A stretch of DNA of 64,000 nt, taken from NCBI GenBank assembly GCA_021732085.1, contig JAKFVQ010000007.1:186001-250000 (forward strand), read 5' to 3'. Below are positions 1 through 9,640 of the stretch, piece by piece. The translations under genes and the position numbers were made by a program. The DNA comes from Candidatus Obscuribacterales bacterium (lineage in GTDB: Bacteria; Cyanobacteriota; Vampirovibrionia; Obscuribacterales; Obscuribacteraceae). The notes below the pieces were generated by a model, which was not told the origin of the DNA, did no database searches, and saw nothing but the letters and a program-made list of their open reading frames with translations. Positions within the stretch are counted from its first letter, which is position 1; every line of letters begins with the position of its first letter.

Positions 1-1
1 T

Positions 2-2488
2 GATGAGCATGCGGCTCTAAACTTGGAAATCAACACCGTTACAAATGCTCGTGCGCAGCAGCTCCAGACAGCAATGGATCAATTCGCTGCGAAACATAAC
101 CTGCCACCAGTAAAGCTTGCATTAAGCGAAAATATGCACGCCAGCGGCGGATACACATTCGGCGAAGGCACAATCACATTGCCGCGAACATCGCTTGCCG
201 AGCCCGGCGGCGCGTTTAATCTGAACAAGGTAACTTTCCACGAGTTCTCGCATGCCGCTGGTCAAGACTCGCTAATAGTTCGCGACGCAATGCGCAAAGC
301 AGCTCAAGAAGGGCGCACGGCGGATACAGACCGCGTTAAAGCTCTCTACAAAGAAGCCACTGGCAGAGATCTGCAAGATGAGTGGTTGGCGACAGTCAAA
401 AAATCAACCGATAATAAACCTGCCTTGACCGATGCCGAACTTAAGAGAGCGGGCGATCTCGCCAAATCTGTAAAAGAATCGCTCACCGACGTAGCAAGCC
501 GCTCAGAAGAACTCGGAAATTCAGCAAGAGTCCTGGACAGCAAGTTGAACGATCTGCGCAGCAACGCAGACGGCAAGGCTGTAGATAGAGCCTTCGCAGA
601 AATTCTTAAGAACGGGAGCGACAACAAACTAGCCGCACGAATGTTTGGAAACACACCGCCTTCGGACGACCTAGTGAAAGCTGCTCGTGATTGGACCTTA
701 GCGCGTGAAGGAAAACTTGACAGACCATTCGATCAAGAGAAAGCCAGACAGTTGTTGATTGCTCACATGGAGCCCGAACTTAACCGCGTAAATGCCGCTC
801 ACAAAGATCTGATCGATCGGTATTCAAACAACCAGTTAGAGCGTGAAGCCTATGCTCTTTCTCATCAGCTGGATGATCCAAACAGGGTCGCTGGTCGAGA
901 TACATCTGAACCAAGCGCGATTCGCCGCCGCCAGGAAACAGGTAATGAAGCGGCCGACCGTGCTCGCGTTTCACCAATCAACGAGAAGCTCCCAGAGGAG
1001 ATTGAGCAAGCCCGCGTCAATGCGCTAAAAACAATGGAGCAGAAACGAGCCGATATTTTGGTGGCAAACAAGCAGCAAGTTGCGGAGACGATGAGACTGC
1101 GCGCTAAAGAAGGCATCGGCGGAAAGCCTGGCGATGCACATCAGGAAGACATCTACAAAACATTGGTACGCCGACTTGATGATCTGCAAAAGTCAGGCAA
1201 AGTCTCCCGAGATTGGCAAATAGAGCCCGGTATGATCGGCGGAGCAGCTGACAATGCGAAGGCTGACTTCATCATGGTCAATAAGAGAACAGGCGAGATT
1301 CACATCCTCGACGCGACCGCTAACGAGGTGAAAATCAACAATGAGAACGGCAAGCTCAGCCCGCTGCGCGAAAGAGGAATCATTCCATTTGATCCCAAAG
1401 CGTTCGACGTGAGAGCTGCTGCCTCTGACGTACATAGCGATTTGGCAATGACCAATCTGGAAAACAAGATAGACTCTGTTCTTCAGAACTTGGACAAAAC
1501 GCGCTCCCCGCTAAAACTTGGCGATACGCCATTCCCACCGACGCATACAAGAGGTACGCATGAGAGCCAGATTGAGGATCTGAAGAAGCTTAAGACCTGG
1601 CTCGAGAAACAAAACAATCCCGAACTCACTGCCTACGCCAGAGAAGTCCAGGCTGGTATCACCTACCTCGAGAATCAAGCAAAAACAAAAGTCGCCTCGT
1701 CGGTAATGAATGACAATCTGGCTGAAACGGCTGACAGAGTGAATCTAAGACTGGCTCTGAAGAAAGTCAGAGACCAGTACACACCGCCAGCGCTGCGAAA
1801 TCAAAACCAACAAGCAATTAAGCCGCCCGAGCAGAAGACAGCGGTTCACGTTCGCAACAAGAACGAAGCATCCATAAAGGATGGGGACTCTAACTATCAA
1901 TTCGATCCTGAGAAAGTGATGAAAGATAGTATTAACCGACTAACCCGACGAGATCAGCTCCTGTCGCAGGACGAACTCACCAAGCTGCGAAAGCTTCCGG
2001 GACTTAAAGGTAAATCCGACGCTGACATCAATAAGTTAGTTAAGGAACAGCTCTATGAAAACAACCGCATGGCGGGAAATAGAGTCGGAGATAGCAAGCA
2101 TATAGTTCTGGTGGATGATTTGGCTCAAACACTAAGAAGTACTGATACTGCCAGAATCACTCAGCCGCGAGTTGAAGCTGCAGCTCCCCAAGCCGCGAAA
2201 CGTGCAGAGGTGGATGTTGTGACGAAGTATGCCACCGATGCTGGTGCTACTCCGAAGGACGTGGATAGTCTAGTTTCGGATTCGAAAACAATTTGGGAAG
2301 CATATGAGCTGCCAAAGACATTGGAAGCAGCACAGCCAAAGGAAGTAAAAGATTTCTTCGACATTGTCATAGACGAGAAGGCAGGCTCTTGGTCGCCTGC
2401 GCAGAAAGCGCTAATGGAGAAACTGCGGACCGCGTATCAAAACGGAGATCCTGCGGCAGCTAATTTCCTGGCAAGAGTTCTGAGATAG
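2..2488 (+). CDS. HExxH-motif protein of unknown function, 5'-truncated
   Basis: The frame is open to the window edge, so the N-terminus lies outside the window; the TTG at 23 is only the first possible internal start. Numbered from that TTG, an HEFSH motif (HExxH, zinc-protease type) falls at residues 73-77 in a compact N-terminal domain. The rest is long, charged and probably coiled-coil. Around residues 410-430 a stretch ADFIMVNKRTGEIHILDAT resembles the acidic beta-hairpin core of restriction-endonuclease-like folds, but this is only a resemblance. No membrane segment is visible. The pseudokinase gene follows after 27 bases, so co-transcription is likely. A peptidase or toxin-like effector role is inference; the function is unknown. 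Confidence 0.7.
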   Translation, partial: DEHAALNLEINTVTNARAQQLQTAMDQFAAKHNLPPVKLALSENMHASGGYTFGEGTITLPRTSLAEPGGAFNLNKVTFHEFSHAAGQDSLIVRDAMRKAAQEGRTADTDRVKALYKEATGRDLQDEWLATVKKSTDNKPALTDAELKRAGDLAKSVKESLTDVASRSEELGNSARVLDSKLNDLRSNADGKAVDRAFAEILKNGSDNKLAARMFGNTPPSDDLVKAARDWTLAREGKLDRPFDQEKARQLLIAHMEPELNRVNAAHKDLIDRYSNNQLEREAYALSHQLDDPNRVAGRDTSEPSAIRRRQETGNEAADRARVSPINEKLPEEIEQARVNALKTMEQKRADILVANKQQVAETMRLRAKEGIGGKPGDAHQEDIYKTLVRRLDDLQKSGKVSRDWQIEPGMIGGAADNAKADFIMVNKRTGEIHILDATANEVKINNENGKLSPLRERGIIPFDPKAFDVRAAASDVHSDLAMTNLENKIDSVLQNLDKTRSPLKLGDTPFPPTHTRGTHESQIEDLKKLKTWLEKQNNPELTAYAREVQAGITYLENQAKTKVASSVMNDNLAETADRVNLRLALKKVRDQYTPPALRNQNQQAIKPPEQKTAVHVRNKNEASIKDGDSNYQFDPEKVMKDSINRLTRRDQLLSQDELTKLRKLPGLKGKSDADINKLVKEQLYENNRMAGNRVGDSKHIVLVDDLAQTLRSTDTARITQPRVEAAAPQAAKRAEVDVVTKYATDAGATPKDVDSLVSDSKTIWEAYELPKTLEAAQPKEVKDFFDIVIDEKAGSWSPAQKALMEKLRTAYQNGDPAAANFLARVLR

Positions 2489-2515
2489 ATCATTTGAAAG
2501 GCATTGGTGTGAATT

Positions 2516-3664
2516 TTGCAGCATGACGAAATGAACGAACTGCGCAAACGAAAAGCGGGTCTCGAGCATGCAGCGTTGATGATGGCGGCCGAAGGCGTTG
2601 CCGTTCCTCCAGAAATTAACGAAGAGCTGAATCAGCTCGCAAGAAGCCTGGCAGGCTTGAGCGAAAGCATTTCACAGTCACCTTGGACATCTTTCCTGGG
2701 TGAAGAAATCGAAGGATTCGTGCTGAATGAGAAGCTGTCCTCAGGAACATATTCTCATATATTTAAAGGAGTCCACGAAAAAACCGGTGAAATATGTGCG
2801 ATCAAGATTGCACGAACAAGCGATCCGATAATAGCAAATCCCGACGATCACTTTTCAAAGCAAGCGATCCGTTTCCATTTGGAATTATGCCAGTATGTGG
2901 ATATATCACCGAACAATGTGCTTCAGCACGAATCTGAGCGCCTCCAGAACGACCGCAGCGGGCACTTCGTCAAAGTACTTTCCACCGGAATGCACAACGA
3001 TTTGTTCTATTATCGAATGCCTTTTATTGAAGGCACCTCACTAAAATCTTTCGAAGAACTCACTTCTGACTTTAGTCAATTCACAAGCATAAATCTCGAC
3101 ATCTTCGAACGACTTTGCACCGTACTCGACGATTTCTTTTTATTGACGCCAGCTCAATACCACGGCAACTTGCAGCCTGATGCCATAATGTTCACAAAAT
3201 CCGAATTCGTTTTGCTATCACCTGGCATTTTCGAAATTCCGGATCCGAATCCAGACCAGCCTACCATCACAATTACAACACCGGCATATTATCCGTTTTT
3301 CGAAAAGAACGATCTATTCGCACTCGGAGTCACTTTCTGGGAAAGTATCTGCCGGGAAAATCCTTTCAATGTCAAAAGCAATACAGAGAGAGAAGCTTTA
3401 TTCTCAAACGATTTAAGAGAAGCCCTCGATTACAGAAAAGCCCTTATTCACACTCCTCTCTGGCAAATTCTAAAGCTAAAGCTTCCGCGCGAGATACGTT
3501 CGGAATTGTCAATGCAAACAGAATCCGTCCTTCTGAAAGCACTCAAACTGGAAATGAACAAGGACGGCTATCTCACTGGAGTCCCCGGCTTCGCATCCGC
3601 TACCGAATTTAAAGAAGCCCTGAATGAACTGGCTGACAGCGGAGTGCTAGCCTCGCCAAAATAA
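2516..3664 (+). CDS. Protein-kinase-fold protein lacking catalytic residues (pseudokinase)
   Basis: The protein has 382 residues from a TTG start; an ATG at 2531 is an alternative. After a helical N-terminal 60 residues, a kinase N-lobe is visible: a glycine-loop-like LSSGTYSHIFKG near 74-85 and AIK with lysine 97 (VAIK equivalent). The catalytic loop reads HGNLQPDAI at 216-224 where active kinases have HRDLKPxNI, so the catalytic Asp is Asn and the metal-binding Asn is Ala. The DFG position reads LSPG (234-237). Catalysis is therefore unlikely, and an ATP- or partner-binding scaffold is more plausible. It lies 27 bases after the HExxH gene and probably works with it. Confidence 0.75.
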   Translation: MQHDEMNELRKRKAGLEHAALMMAAEGVAVPPEINEELNQLARSLAGLSESISQSPWTSFLGEEIEGFVLNEKLSSGTYSHIFKGVHEKTGEICAIKIARTSDPIIANPDDHFSKQAIRFHLELCQYVDISPNNVLQHESERLQNDRSGHFVKVLSTGMHNDLFYYRMPFIEGTSLKSFEELTSDFSQFTSINLDIFERLCTVLDDFFLLTPAQYHGNLQPDAIMFTKSEFVLLSPGIFEIPDPNPDQPTITITTPAYYPFFEKNDLFALGVTFWESICRENPFNVKSNTEREALFSNDLREALDYRKALIHTPLWQILKLKLPREIRSELSMQTESVLLKALKLEMNKDGYLTGVPGFASATEFKEALNELADSGVLASPK

Positions 3665-3738
3665 TTCCGATCCCCCTTGAACTCTTTTCAACTTTTCAGC
3701 GTCTTCATTAATAGAGGACCTTGAAGAGGCTGAACGGA

Positions 3739-4725
3739 ATGCCTGATCACGATGATCTATTCAAAGAATTGATCTGTACTTTCTTTTTTGAATTTCTTGA
3801 GCTCTTCATTGATGAAGAGTACGTGTCTGATTTGGAACGATGCTCGGAAATTCAGCTAGACAAGGAGTTTCCCGCAGAGCTAGGTCCGGGGAGGGCGCAT
3901 CGGGCCGATCTCGTTTTCAGCGTGAAAGTCAAATCGAGCAAAAAACAGCTTCTGATTCATATTGAAATCGAGTCTAGCAATAACAAGAATATTGCGAAAA
4001 GAATGTTCTTCTATTACAGCTCTCTTTGCAAGAAATACGATTGTGAAATACTTCCAATCGCAATCTTTTCTTTCAGAAGCCCCAGAAAACCCGTACAAAC
4101 TGAACTGACTCTCCTAGCAAAGGGCAGAAAAATTGGCTTCTTTAGCTTTACCGCGATCCAGCTTAACTTGATGGACTGGAGAGCATATCTAGGTATTATG
4201 AACCCGGTAGCCTCAGCGCTGATGTCTTGCATGCGCTATAGGGAAATGGAGCGACCTGAGGTAAAATTGGAGAGCCTGAGGCACCTTGCTTCGCAGATGT
4301 TAACGCCAGAAGAATCAGCACTTGTCCAGCGAGTGATCGATGCTTACCTTGACTTAAGCGACGCCGAAAAGATCATATTCGCGCAGAAGTTAAAAGAACT
4401 GGAAATTCCGGAGAGAACCAAAATCATGACTTACATTACAAGTTGGCAAAGAGAAGGGATGGAAATAGGCCTCGAGAAAGGGCGAGTTGAGGGGCGAGTT
4501 GAGGGACTTGCTGAGGGGCGCGCTGAAGGTTCGCTGCATGAAGCGTTGAAATTGGTTAAGCGGATGCTCACAAAGAAGTTTGGAAACGTGGGTGAAGAAA
4601 TAATCCAAAGAATAGAAGCCTTGAATCAGGATAGACTTGAGCAATTGGCTGAAGACATTCTTGATTTTTCAGAGATGAGTGATTTAGAGAACTGGCTGAT
4701 TCACAACACAAGCGACGCCGAATAG
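3739..4725 (+). CDS. Rpn-family PD-(D/E)XK nuclease / putative transposase with DUF4351-like tail
   Basis: The ATG at 3739 is chosen over the TTG at 3721. An AAGAGG lies 9 bases upstream, and the resulting start MPDHDDLFKELI matches the usual start of the Rpn/transposase-31 family. A HIEIESSNN stretch near residue 78 provides the acidic residues of the nuclease core. The family contains recombination-promoting nucleases and many cyanobacterial proteins once called transposases. A Gly/Glu repeat (EGRVEGRVEGLAEGRAEG) leads into a C-terminal helical DUF4351-like domain. No inverted repeats or target duplications flank it, so it is a lone gene and not a complete insertion sequence. It ends 9 bases before the hydrolase start. 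Confidence 0.75.
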   Translation: MPDHDDLFKELICTFFFEFLELFIDEEYVSDLERCSEIQLDKEFPAELGPGRAHRADLVFSVKVKSSKKQLLIHIEIESSNNKNIAKRMFFYYSSLCKKYDCEILPIAIFSFRSPRKPVQTELTLLAKGRKIGFFSFTAIQLNLMDWRAYLGIMNPVASALMSCMRYREMERPEVKLESLRHLASQMLTPEESALVQRVIDAYLDLSDAEKIIFAQKLKELEIPERTKIMTYITSWQREGMEIGLEKGRVEGRVEGLAEGRAEGSLHEALKLVKRMLTKKFGNVGEEIIQRIEALNQDRLEQLAEDILDFSEMSDLENWLIHNTSDAE

Positions 4726-4734
4726 GAGAATACA

Positions 4735-5706
4735 GTGGGCAAGATAGAAGCGGCAACGCAGGCATTTCTGGATCAATTCAACTCTAATACTGGACCTGCG
4801 ATCTATGAATTACCGCCCGCTGAAGGGCGAAAGATCTTCGATAATCTGCAAGAAACAACACCGGCAAAAAGACTAGACGCAGACGTATCCGATTTCAACG
4901 TGAATGCTGGAGAGTTCGGCATTGTTGGTGTTAAGCTGGTACGTCCAAAAGGATGCACAGAAACACTTCCAGTGCTGCTATACATTCACGGAGCCGGCTG
5001 GGTTTTCGGAAGTTGGAAAACGCACGATAGGCTTGTGCTTGAGCTAGCTAACAAAGCAAACATTGCAGTAGCTTTCGTTGAGTATTCCTTGTCACCAGAG
5101 GCAAAGGCGGGCGATGCGATAATGCAGTCTTGCGCCGTCGCAAAACACTTAACGGAACATGCGAATGAGCTAAACATTGACGCTTCGCGCATGGCAGTCG
5201 GTGGCGACAGTGTTGGTGGAAACATGTCGATAGCACTCACTATGCAAAGCAAGGACGGAAATTGTCCTCAATTCAATTTCCAATTACTCTTCTACCCAGT
5301 AACCAATGCCAAATTCGATACCGATTCCTATAAAGTGTTCGGTCAAAAGCACTTCCTGACGCTGGAAGCGATGAAGTGGTTCTGGGCCCAATACGAACCA
5401 AACGAAGAGAATCGCAAGAAAAAAATGCTTTCGCCGCTGCAAGCATCAACAGAAGACTTGAAAAATCTGCCACCAGCTTTGGTGATAACAGCAGAGTGCG
5501 ATGTGCTACGCGACGAAGGTGAAGCCTACGCACACAAACTAATGGAAGCCGGCGTAAATGTTCAAGCGATGCGCTGCCTAGGAACGATACACGACTTCGT
5601 GATGTTGAATGTGCTTAGCCAGACGCCAGCCGCTCGATTAGCAATCGACACGGCATCACAAAAACTGCGCGAGCACCTGCATCGCGCTACTGCCGCTGTC
5701 AAATAA
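4735..5706 (+). CDS. Alpha/beta hydrolase, hormone-sensitive-lipase family esterase
   Basis: This 323-residue protein starts at GTG 4735, with AGGAG at 4724-4728 overlapping the stop codon of the preceding gene. The oxyanion-hole motif is HGAG (85-88), where the family usually has HGGG. The nucleophile elbow is GGDSVGG with Ser159, the acid is probably Asp256 in ECDVLRDE, and His286 sits in GTIHDFVML. The family hydrolyses short- to medium-chain esters. No signal peptide is seen, so it is likely cytosolic. The natural substrate cannot be read from the sequence. Confidence 0.88.
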   Translation: MGKIEAATQAFLDQFNSNTGPAIYELPPAEGRKIFDNLQETTPAKRLDADVSDFNVNAGEFGIVGVKLVRPKGCTETLPVLLYIHGAGWVFGSWKTHDRLVLELANKANIAVAFVEYSLSPEAKAGDAIMQSCAVAKHLTEHANELNIDASRMAVGGDSVGGNMSIALTMQSKDGNCPQFNFQLLFYPVTNAKFDTDSYKVFGQKHFLTLEAMKWFWAQYEPNEENRKKKMLSPLQASTEDLKNLPPALVITAECDVLRDEGEAYAHKLMEAGVNVQAMRCLGTIHDFVMLNVLSQTPAARLAIDTASQKLREHLHRATAAVK

Positions 5707-5764
5707 CAGCCATTTCAATCCCGCCCGCCTGAACAGCGGCGTCATCTGTGGGGATTGCCCCCTG

Positions 5765-7945
5765 CTATTTCTTAGCTATCGAGTCTTTCTGTATTCGCTC
5801 CAACATAGTCAAGGCGATTGGATATTCATAGAAATGTCCGTCGCCAAAATCTTTAACCCATTTTAGATTGGGTATCGCGGCTGCAGACTCACCTGAAAGC
5901 GCCTGATCAACCCCCAGAAAGGCTCGAGCCTCAGTTCCGCGTTGTTCGCCTTGTGCTTGTTTCAGAAGTTCATCCGCACTAATTTCTCGATTGAGGTATT
6001 GGACTATTGGTGCAGGCCAAAATTCTTTAACGGATCGCTTAGCCGCTTCGGCAACCATTTTCTTCGCGGCATCTTTGTTGCCCATCATCTTGTGTGCAAA
6101 CGAGCCATAGAGCAGCGCGTACATCCGATGATAATCAGGATCATAGGTCATATTCAAAACCTGATCGACGTCCTGCAAGCATTGCTCCGGTTGATTCAAA
6201 CAGAGATGCGTTAAGCAGCGTGGATAATACGCATTGAGACAATCTGGATCGAGCATAATAGCGCTTGAATAATCCTGCCGTGCCTTCTCGTGCTCGCCAA
6301 TCTCATCGTATTCCATAGCCCTCGTCAAATATCCATTTCGAAATGCAGGCCTTAACTCCAAAGCTTTCGACAGATCTGCAATTGCTTCCTTTGATGCGTG
6401 AATCTCATGCCACAACAATGCTCGCGAGAAATAGTCTTCAGCATCTTTCGGTTTCTGCTGCTTAATCACTGCCAATGCTTTTTGCATCCAGAAATCAGCT
6501 TGCTTCTCGTCTTTTGGCACGCCATAACCGTTTCGATACAACTTAGCCAATCGAGAAAATGCTTGCCCGCTATTTTTGGTAGCTGCCAACTTATAAAAGG
6601 TAACGGCTTGCGTGTAGCTCGTTGGATCTCCATACTCATAACAGAGTAAATCAGCGTAGGCAAGCTCAGCGGGAACGGCATCCATCCGAACCGCACGTCG
6701 TAAATAATCCTGTGCAAGTCTTACATCCTGCACAACACCTTCACCAACCTCATATAGATTTGCCAACTCTAAATACGCAGCGCCAACATCCTGTTCGGCT
6801 GCTAGTTGATAGTACTCAGCCGCTTTATGAAGATCGCGTTTGACACCATCGCCATTTGCGTACATGTAGCCAACCCACAATTGCGCCCGTTCAAGCCCTA
6901 GATCAGCGGCTTTCTTCGCCAGCCTAAAAACTTCTTGAATTTTCTCCGGGGAGGCGCTTCCTGCTTCTCTATAAACAGAGGCGAGCTGAATCAAAGCATA
7001 CTTATCATTCTGGGCAGCCATATCCTTTAGCTTCTTCTCCGCGCGCTCATACAAGCCTGGCTGATAAATCAATTGAAACGTGCGCCTGTCCCGATCGGTC
7101 ATCGAAAGCACAACGTTCTGAAAGAACATCATGTCCCGGCCATTGCAAGAATGCCCATCCAGCCCCAGAGCATGTCCAATCTCGTGCAGGAAAACAGCAT
7201 GCCGTCGCGGCATACGATTATCACTCGTATCTTTAATCGGAGGCTCAAGGCGAACCACATCGATATTCACCCGGCTAATCTTGCCCACTCTCCACTTCGG
7301 AGGTCCTTCGCAAACCGGCACCGTATGCGCCATCACTGTTTGCGATAAACCCAGATCAGAACTCTTTTGTGCTTGCGAGAAAACGATATCAGCCTCGTCC
7401 GGCTTGGTGACGAGTATGTATGAAAGTCTTTTCGGAACAAGCGCAATCCATTCGTCGAAACAGTTTTTTATGCAGTTAGTGTCGACATCCGAAAACCCAT
7501 CAGCGGCATTCTTTTCCGGAATGTAAACCTTGAGGGGCATCCTTCCTTCAGGCCAATGAGTAATACGCGAGTGAGCGACAAGTTCTCCAAAATAATCAGG
7601 TTCCTCTGCGCTCTTCCGTGTGTCGACAAGCTCCTCGATTGCCTGGCGCGGACGTCCATTGATACTCTTAAAATCTGGCGAGCTCACACAATATTTGTAA
7701 TCCATAGTTGCAAGCTTCGTCTCGCCCATCTGATCATGATGTTCAGCCGACTCAAGAAGGTCGATTGCATCTTGATTGAAGGCGACCAGCTTCTGGTTAA
7801 ACGGCATATGAATGTGCAGCTTAATCTTGGGTCCACTTTCGTCTATCACCAGCCGATAGAACCCAGCTGCGACGACAAGAAGGAGCGCCAGACTAAACAA
7901 TAATGCTATTCGATATTTGGGCTGCTTTATCCAGCTGGTTTCGGA
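5765..7945 (-). CDS. Membrane-anchored metzincin-like metalloprotease with Sel1 and TPR repeats
   Basis: The frame opens at 7996, but the second Met (7945; MSETSWIKQPKYR) gives a short basic N-terminus before the membrane anchor, so it is preferred. In numbering from 7996 the anchor spans about 30-51. The zinc site HEIGHALGLDGH lies at 271-282 and fits the matrixin/metzincin consensus HExxHxxGxxH. It is followed by a possible Met-turn (RDMMFF). Sel1-like repeats cover about 330-490 and TPRs cover the rest to 743. The catalytic domain is probably outside the membrane. A paralogue with the same zinc motif and Met-turn region lies at 60505-62046 with its TPRs on both sides. The substrate is unknown. 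Confidence 0.8.
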   Translation of the reverse strand, partial: SETSWIKQPKYRIALLFSLALLLVVAAGFYRLVIDESGPKIKLHIHMPFNQKLVAFNQDAIDLLESAEHHDQMGETKLATMDYKYCVSSPDFKSINGRPRQAIEELVDTRKSAEEPDYFGELVAHSRITHWPEGRMPLKVYIPEKNAADGFSDVDTNCIKNCFDEWIALVPKRLSYILVTKPDEADIVFSQAQKSSDLGLSQTVMAHTVPVCEGPPKWRVGKISRVNIDVVRLEPPIKDTSDNRMPRRHAVFLHEIGHALGLDGHSCNGRDMMFFQNVVLSMTDRDRRTFQLIYQPGLYERAEKKLKDMAAQNDKYALIQLASVYREAGSASPEKIQEVFRLAKKAADLGLERAQLWVGYMYANGDGVKRDLHKAAEYYQLAAEQDVGAAYLELANLYEVGEGVVQDVRLAQDYLRRAVRMDAVPAELAYADLLCYEYGDPTSYTQAVTFYKLAATKNSGQAFSRLAKLYRNGYGVPKDEKQADFWMQKALAVIKQQKPKDAEDYFSRALLWHEIHASKEAIADLSKALELRPAFRNGYLTRAMEYDEIGEHEKARQDYSSAIMLDPDCLNAYYPRCLTHLCLNQPEQCLQDVDQVLNMTYDPDYHRMYALLYGSFAHKMMGNKDAAKKMVAEAAKRSVKEFWPAPIVQYLNREISADELLKQAQGEQRGTEARAFLGVDQALSGESAAAIPNLKWVKDFGDGHFYEYPIALTMLERIQKDSIAKK

Positions 7946-8062
7946 CATCGAGTCCAACCTATTCGAGCAAACTCTGATACAGCCCCACGCTATCATAATT
8001 GAAGCTTATCGACTAGGTTAAACTCCCCAGACAGTTCAGCCAAACTGGGTATATCATCCTCT

Positions 8063-9547
8063 ATGAGCCGGGAACCCATAGCGCGAGCATTGTGCGTCTG
8101 TTGTTTACTGTTACTGACGGTTTACAACACTGAATCTCCTGCGGCTCAAAACCCCAACGAAATCGGACCTGGCACTTCGCAAGATAACGACAGCTCGGCA
8201 AACGCATCTGGAGCAGTTTCCGGTGCGAGCGCCGCAAAATCCGAAGCTGTTGCGGGTCGGGAGAGCGCCGGGCAGCCTGAGAATCAATCGGATGGCATAG
8301 AGAACGAGCAACTATCCACCGATGCAGCAAAAATAGCCTCCTTGGAGCAGAAATACTTCGGGTCAAATTTCGATCGTGACTCACTCAATGACCGCATTGG
8401 GCGGATAGAGAAATTCGTCTTCGGTTCGCCGCAGAAGGGAGCTAACGAGATCCGGTTGCAGCGATTGCTCAAAGTGCTGGATCATCGAAAAAATACGTTC
8501 AGTGCGCACTCGATTTCACAAGCAGGGTCAGGTTCAGCGCCGGGCAAAGATGCAAAAGCAGAGGAACAGTCCACCTCAAAAGGAATACAACTGGGAGAAC
8601 AAAGCATTGCAAACAGCACGTCCGTTGGCGTGACAATAAGCGGGCAAAGTACGAGCGCTGGCGCGAAATCCGGCGCGCCGAAGACAAAGAACTTACTGGC
8701 AATAATCAACCGGGGCATAGATAACTACAACCGGCATCGATTTCACAATGCCGAAGATGACTTTAATGAAGCTGTCGATATGGCGCCTGGTTTGGCGAGA
8801 ATATATGCCTATCTCGGAGTAACCTTGCTGCAACTAAACGAGCGAGCATCAGCAATGGATGCTATGCAAGCGGCGTATGAGCTCGATCCATTCGGAACAT
8901 TTGGCCGATATGCAAAAAATTGCTTGATTGTTCTTGCCGGTGACGAAGAAATTCGCCGGCGCGGACCACGCGATGACAAGAAAACGGTGGACAGCGTCCT
9001 CGATAAAATCAACCGTCAGGCCAGTTCGGATGCGGGCCGTTTTTCAAAAGGTGGCTCGGTCGCCGCCAATGACAGAAACATCACTAGCAGCCGTTTCACA
9101 AATAGACTGGCAAGCGAATTCTCGGGGTACTCAGACACGAGCAATGATTACAGCATGCGCAGTTCGTATGCAAGATCAGACGCGGCAGTGCAATCAGCCA
9201 ATGCACACAGGGATGCAACATTGCGAGCAGCATCCGCCCGAGAGGCGGCGAACAATTTAAAGATGCTGCTCACAACAAAAATTCTTCCTGGCGGCTCCAG
9301 ACTACGCGCATTTGGCACCACGCTGAATACACGGTACTACGGAAGCGAAACCCGCAATCTCGCGCCATGGTACATCCCACGCGAATATCCGCCGGAGTTA
9401 AAGGCACAAGCCAAGTCACTTAAAATGCAAACCGCAAAGACATCAGCAATACGCAGAACAGCAACAAAGCAATCCACGGCATCATCAGCTAAACTGAAAA
9501 ATAGTAAGTATAGAAATGCGAGGGGAAGTTCAAGGCGCAAGCATTAG
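8063..9547 (+). CDS. Secreted TPR-like protein of unknown function
   Basis: The 494-residue protein begins with a signal-peptide-like segment (hydrophobic about 8-25, then an AAQ cleavage region). A Ser/Ala-rich linker leads to a motif near 95-125 pairing a KYFG element with RIGRIEKFVFG and a following RLQRLLKVL; this reads like a short repeat domain. A TPR-like helical region covers about 215-295 (NAEDDFNEAVDMAPG and following). The C-terminus is basic and Ser/Thr-rich. It is divergently oriented from the metzincin gene, with a 117-base gap to that gene's preferred start. No enzymatic motif is seen and the function is unknown. Confidence 0.7.
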   Translation: MSREPIARALCVCCLLLLTVYNTESPAAQNPNEIGPGTSQDNDSSANASGAVSGASAAKSEAVAGRESAGQPENQSDGIENEQLSTDAAKIASLEQKYFGSNFDRDSLNDRIGRIEKFVFGSPQKGANEIRLQRLLKVLDHRKNTFSAHSISQAGSGSAPGKDAKAEEQSTSKGIQLGEQSIANSTSVGVTISGQSTSAGAKSGAPKTKNLLAIINRGIDNYNRHRFHNAEDDFNEAVDMAPGLARIYAYLGVTLLQLNERASAMDAMQAAYELDPFGTFGRYAKNCLIVLAGDEEIRRRGPRDDKKTVDSVLDKINRQASSDAGRFSKGGSVAANDRNITSSRFTNRLASEFSGYSDTSNDYSMRSSYARSDAAVQSANAHRDATLRAASAREAANNLKMLLTTKILPGGSRLRAFGTTLNTRYYGSETRNLAPWYIPREYPPELKAQAKSLKMQTAKTSAIRRTATKQSTASSAKLKNSKYRNARGSSRRKH

Positions 9548-9592
9548 AGAATAGACTTAGTCTAAGCAAAATCGAATAAAATATCGTTGTCA

Positions 9593-9640
9593 AATATGTC
9601 GTATACGATATGTCGCTCAAGAATATGTCGTATACGATAT
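9593..9640. promoter_or_regulatory. Two 19-bp direct repeats with a palindromic core (operator candidates)
   Basis: AATATGTCGTATACGATAT occurs twice without mismatch, at 9593-9611 and 9622-9640, 29 bases apart start to start. Each copy contains the perfect 10-bp palindrome TCGTATACGA, extended to AT-N-TCGTATACGA-N-AT. Duplicated palindromes upstream of a gene suggest a dimeric repressor or activator site. The likely controlled gene starts at 9796. The regulator is unknown. Confidence 0.45.

Noticed and set aside
3739-4725. Complete insertion sequence around the Rpn-type gene
   Set aside because: No terminal inverted repeats or target duplications were found, and the family acts as nucleases.
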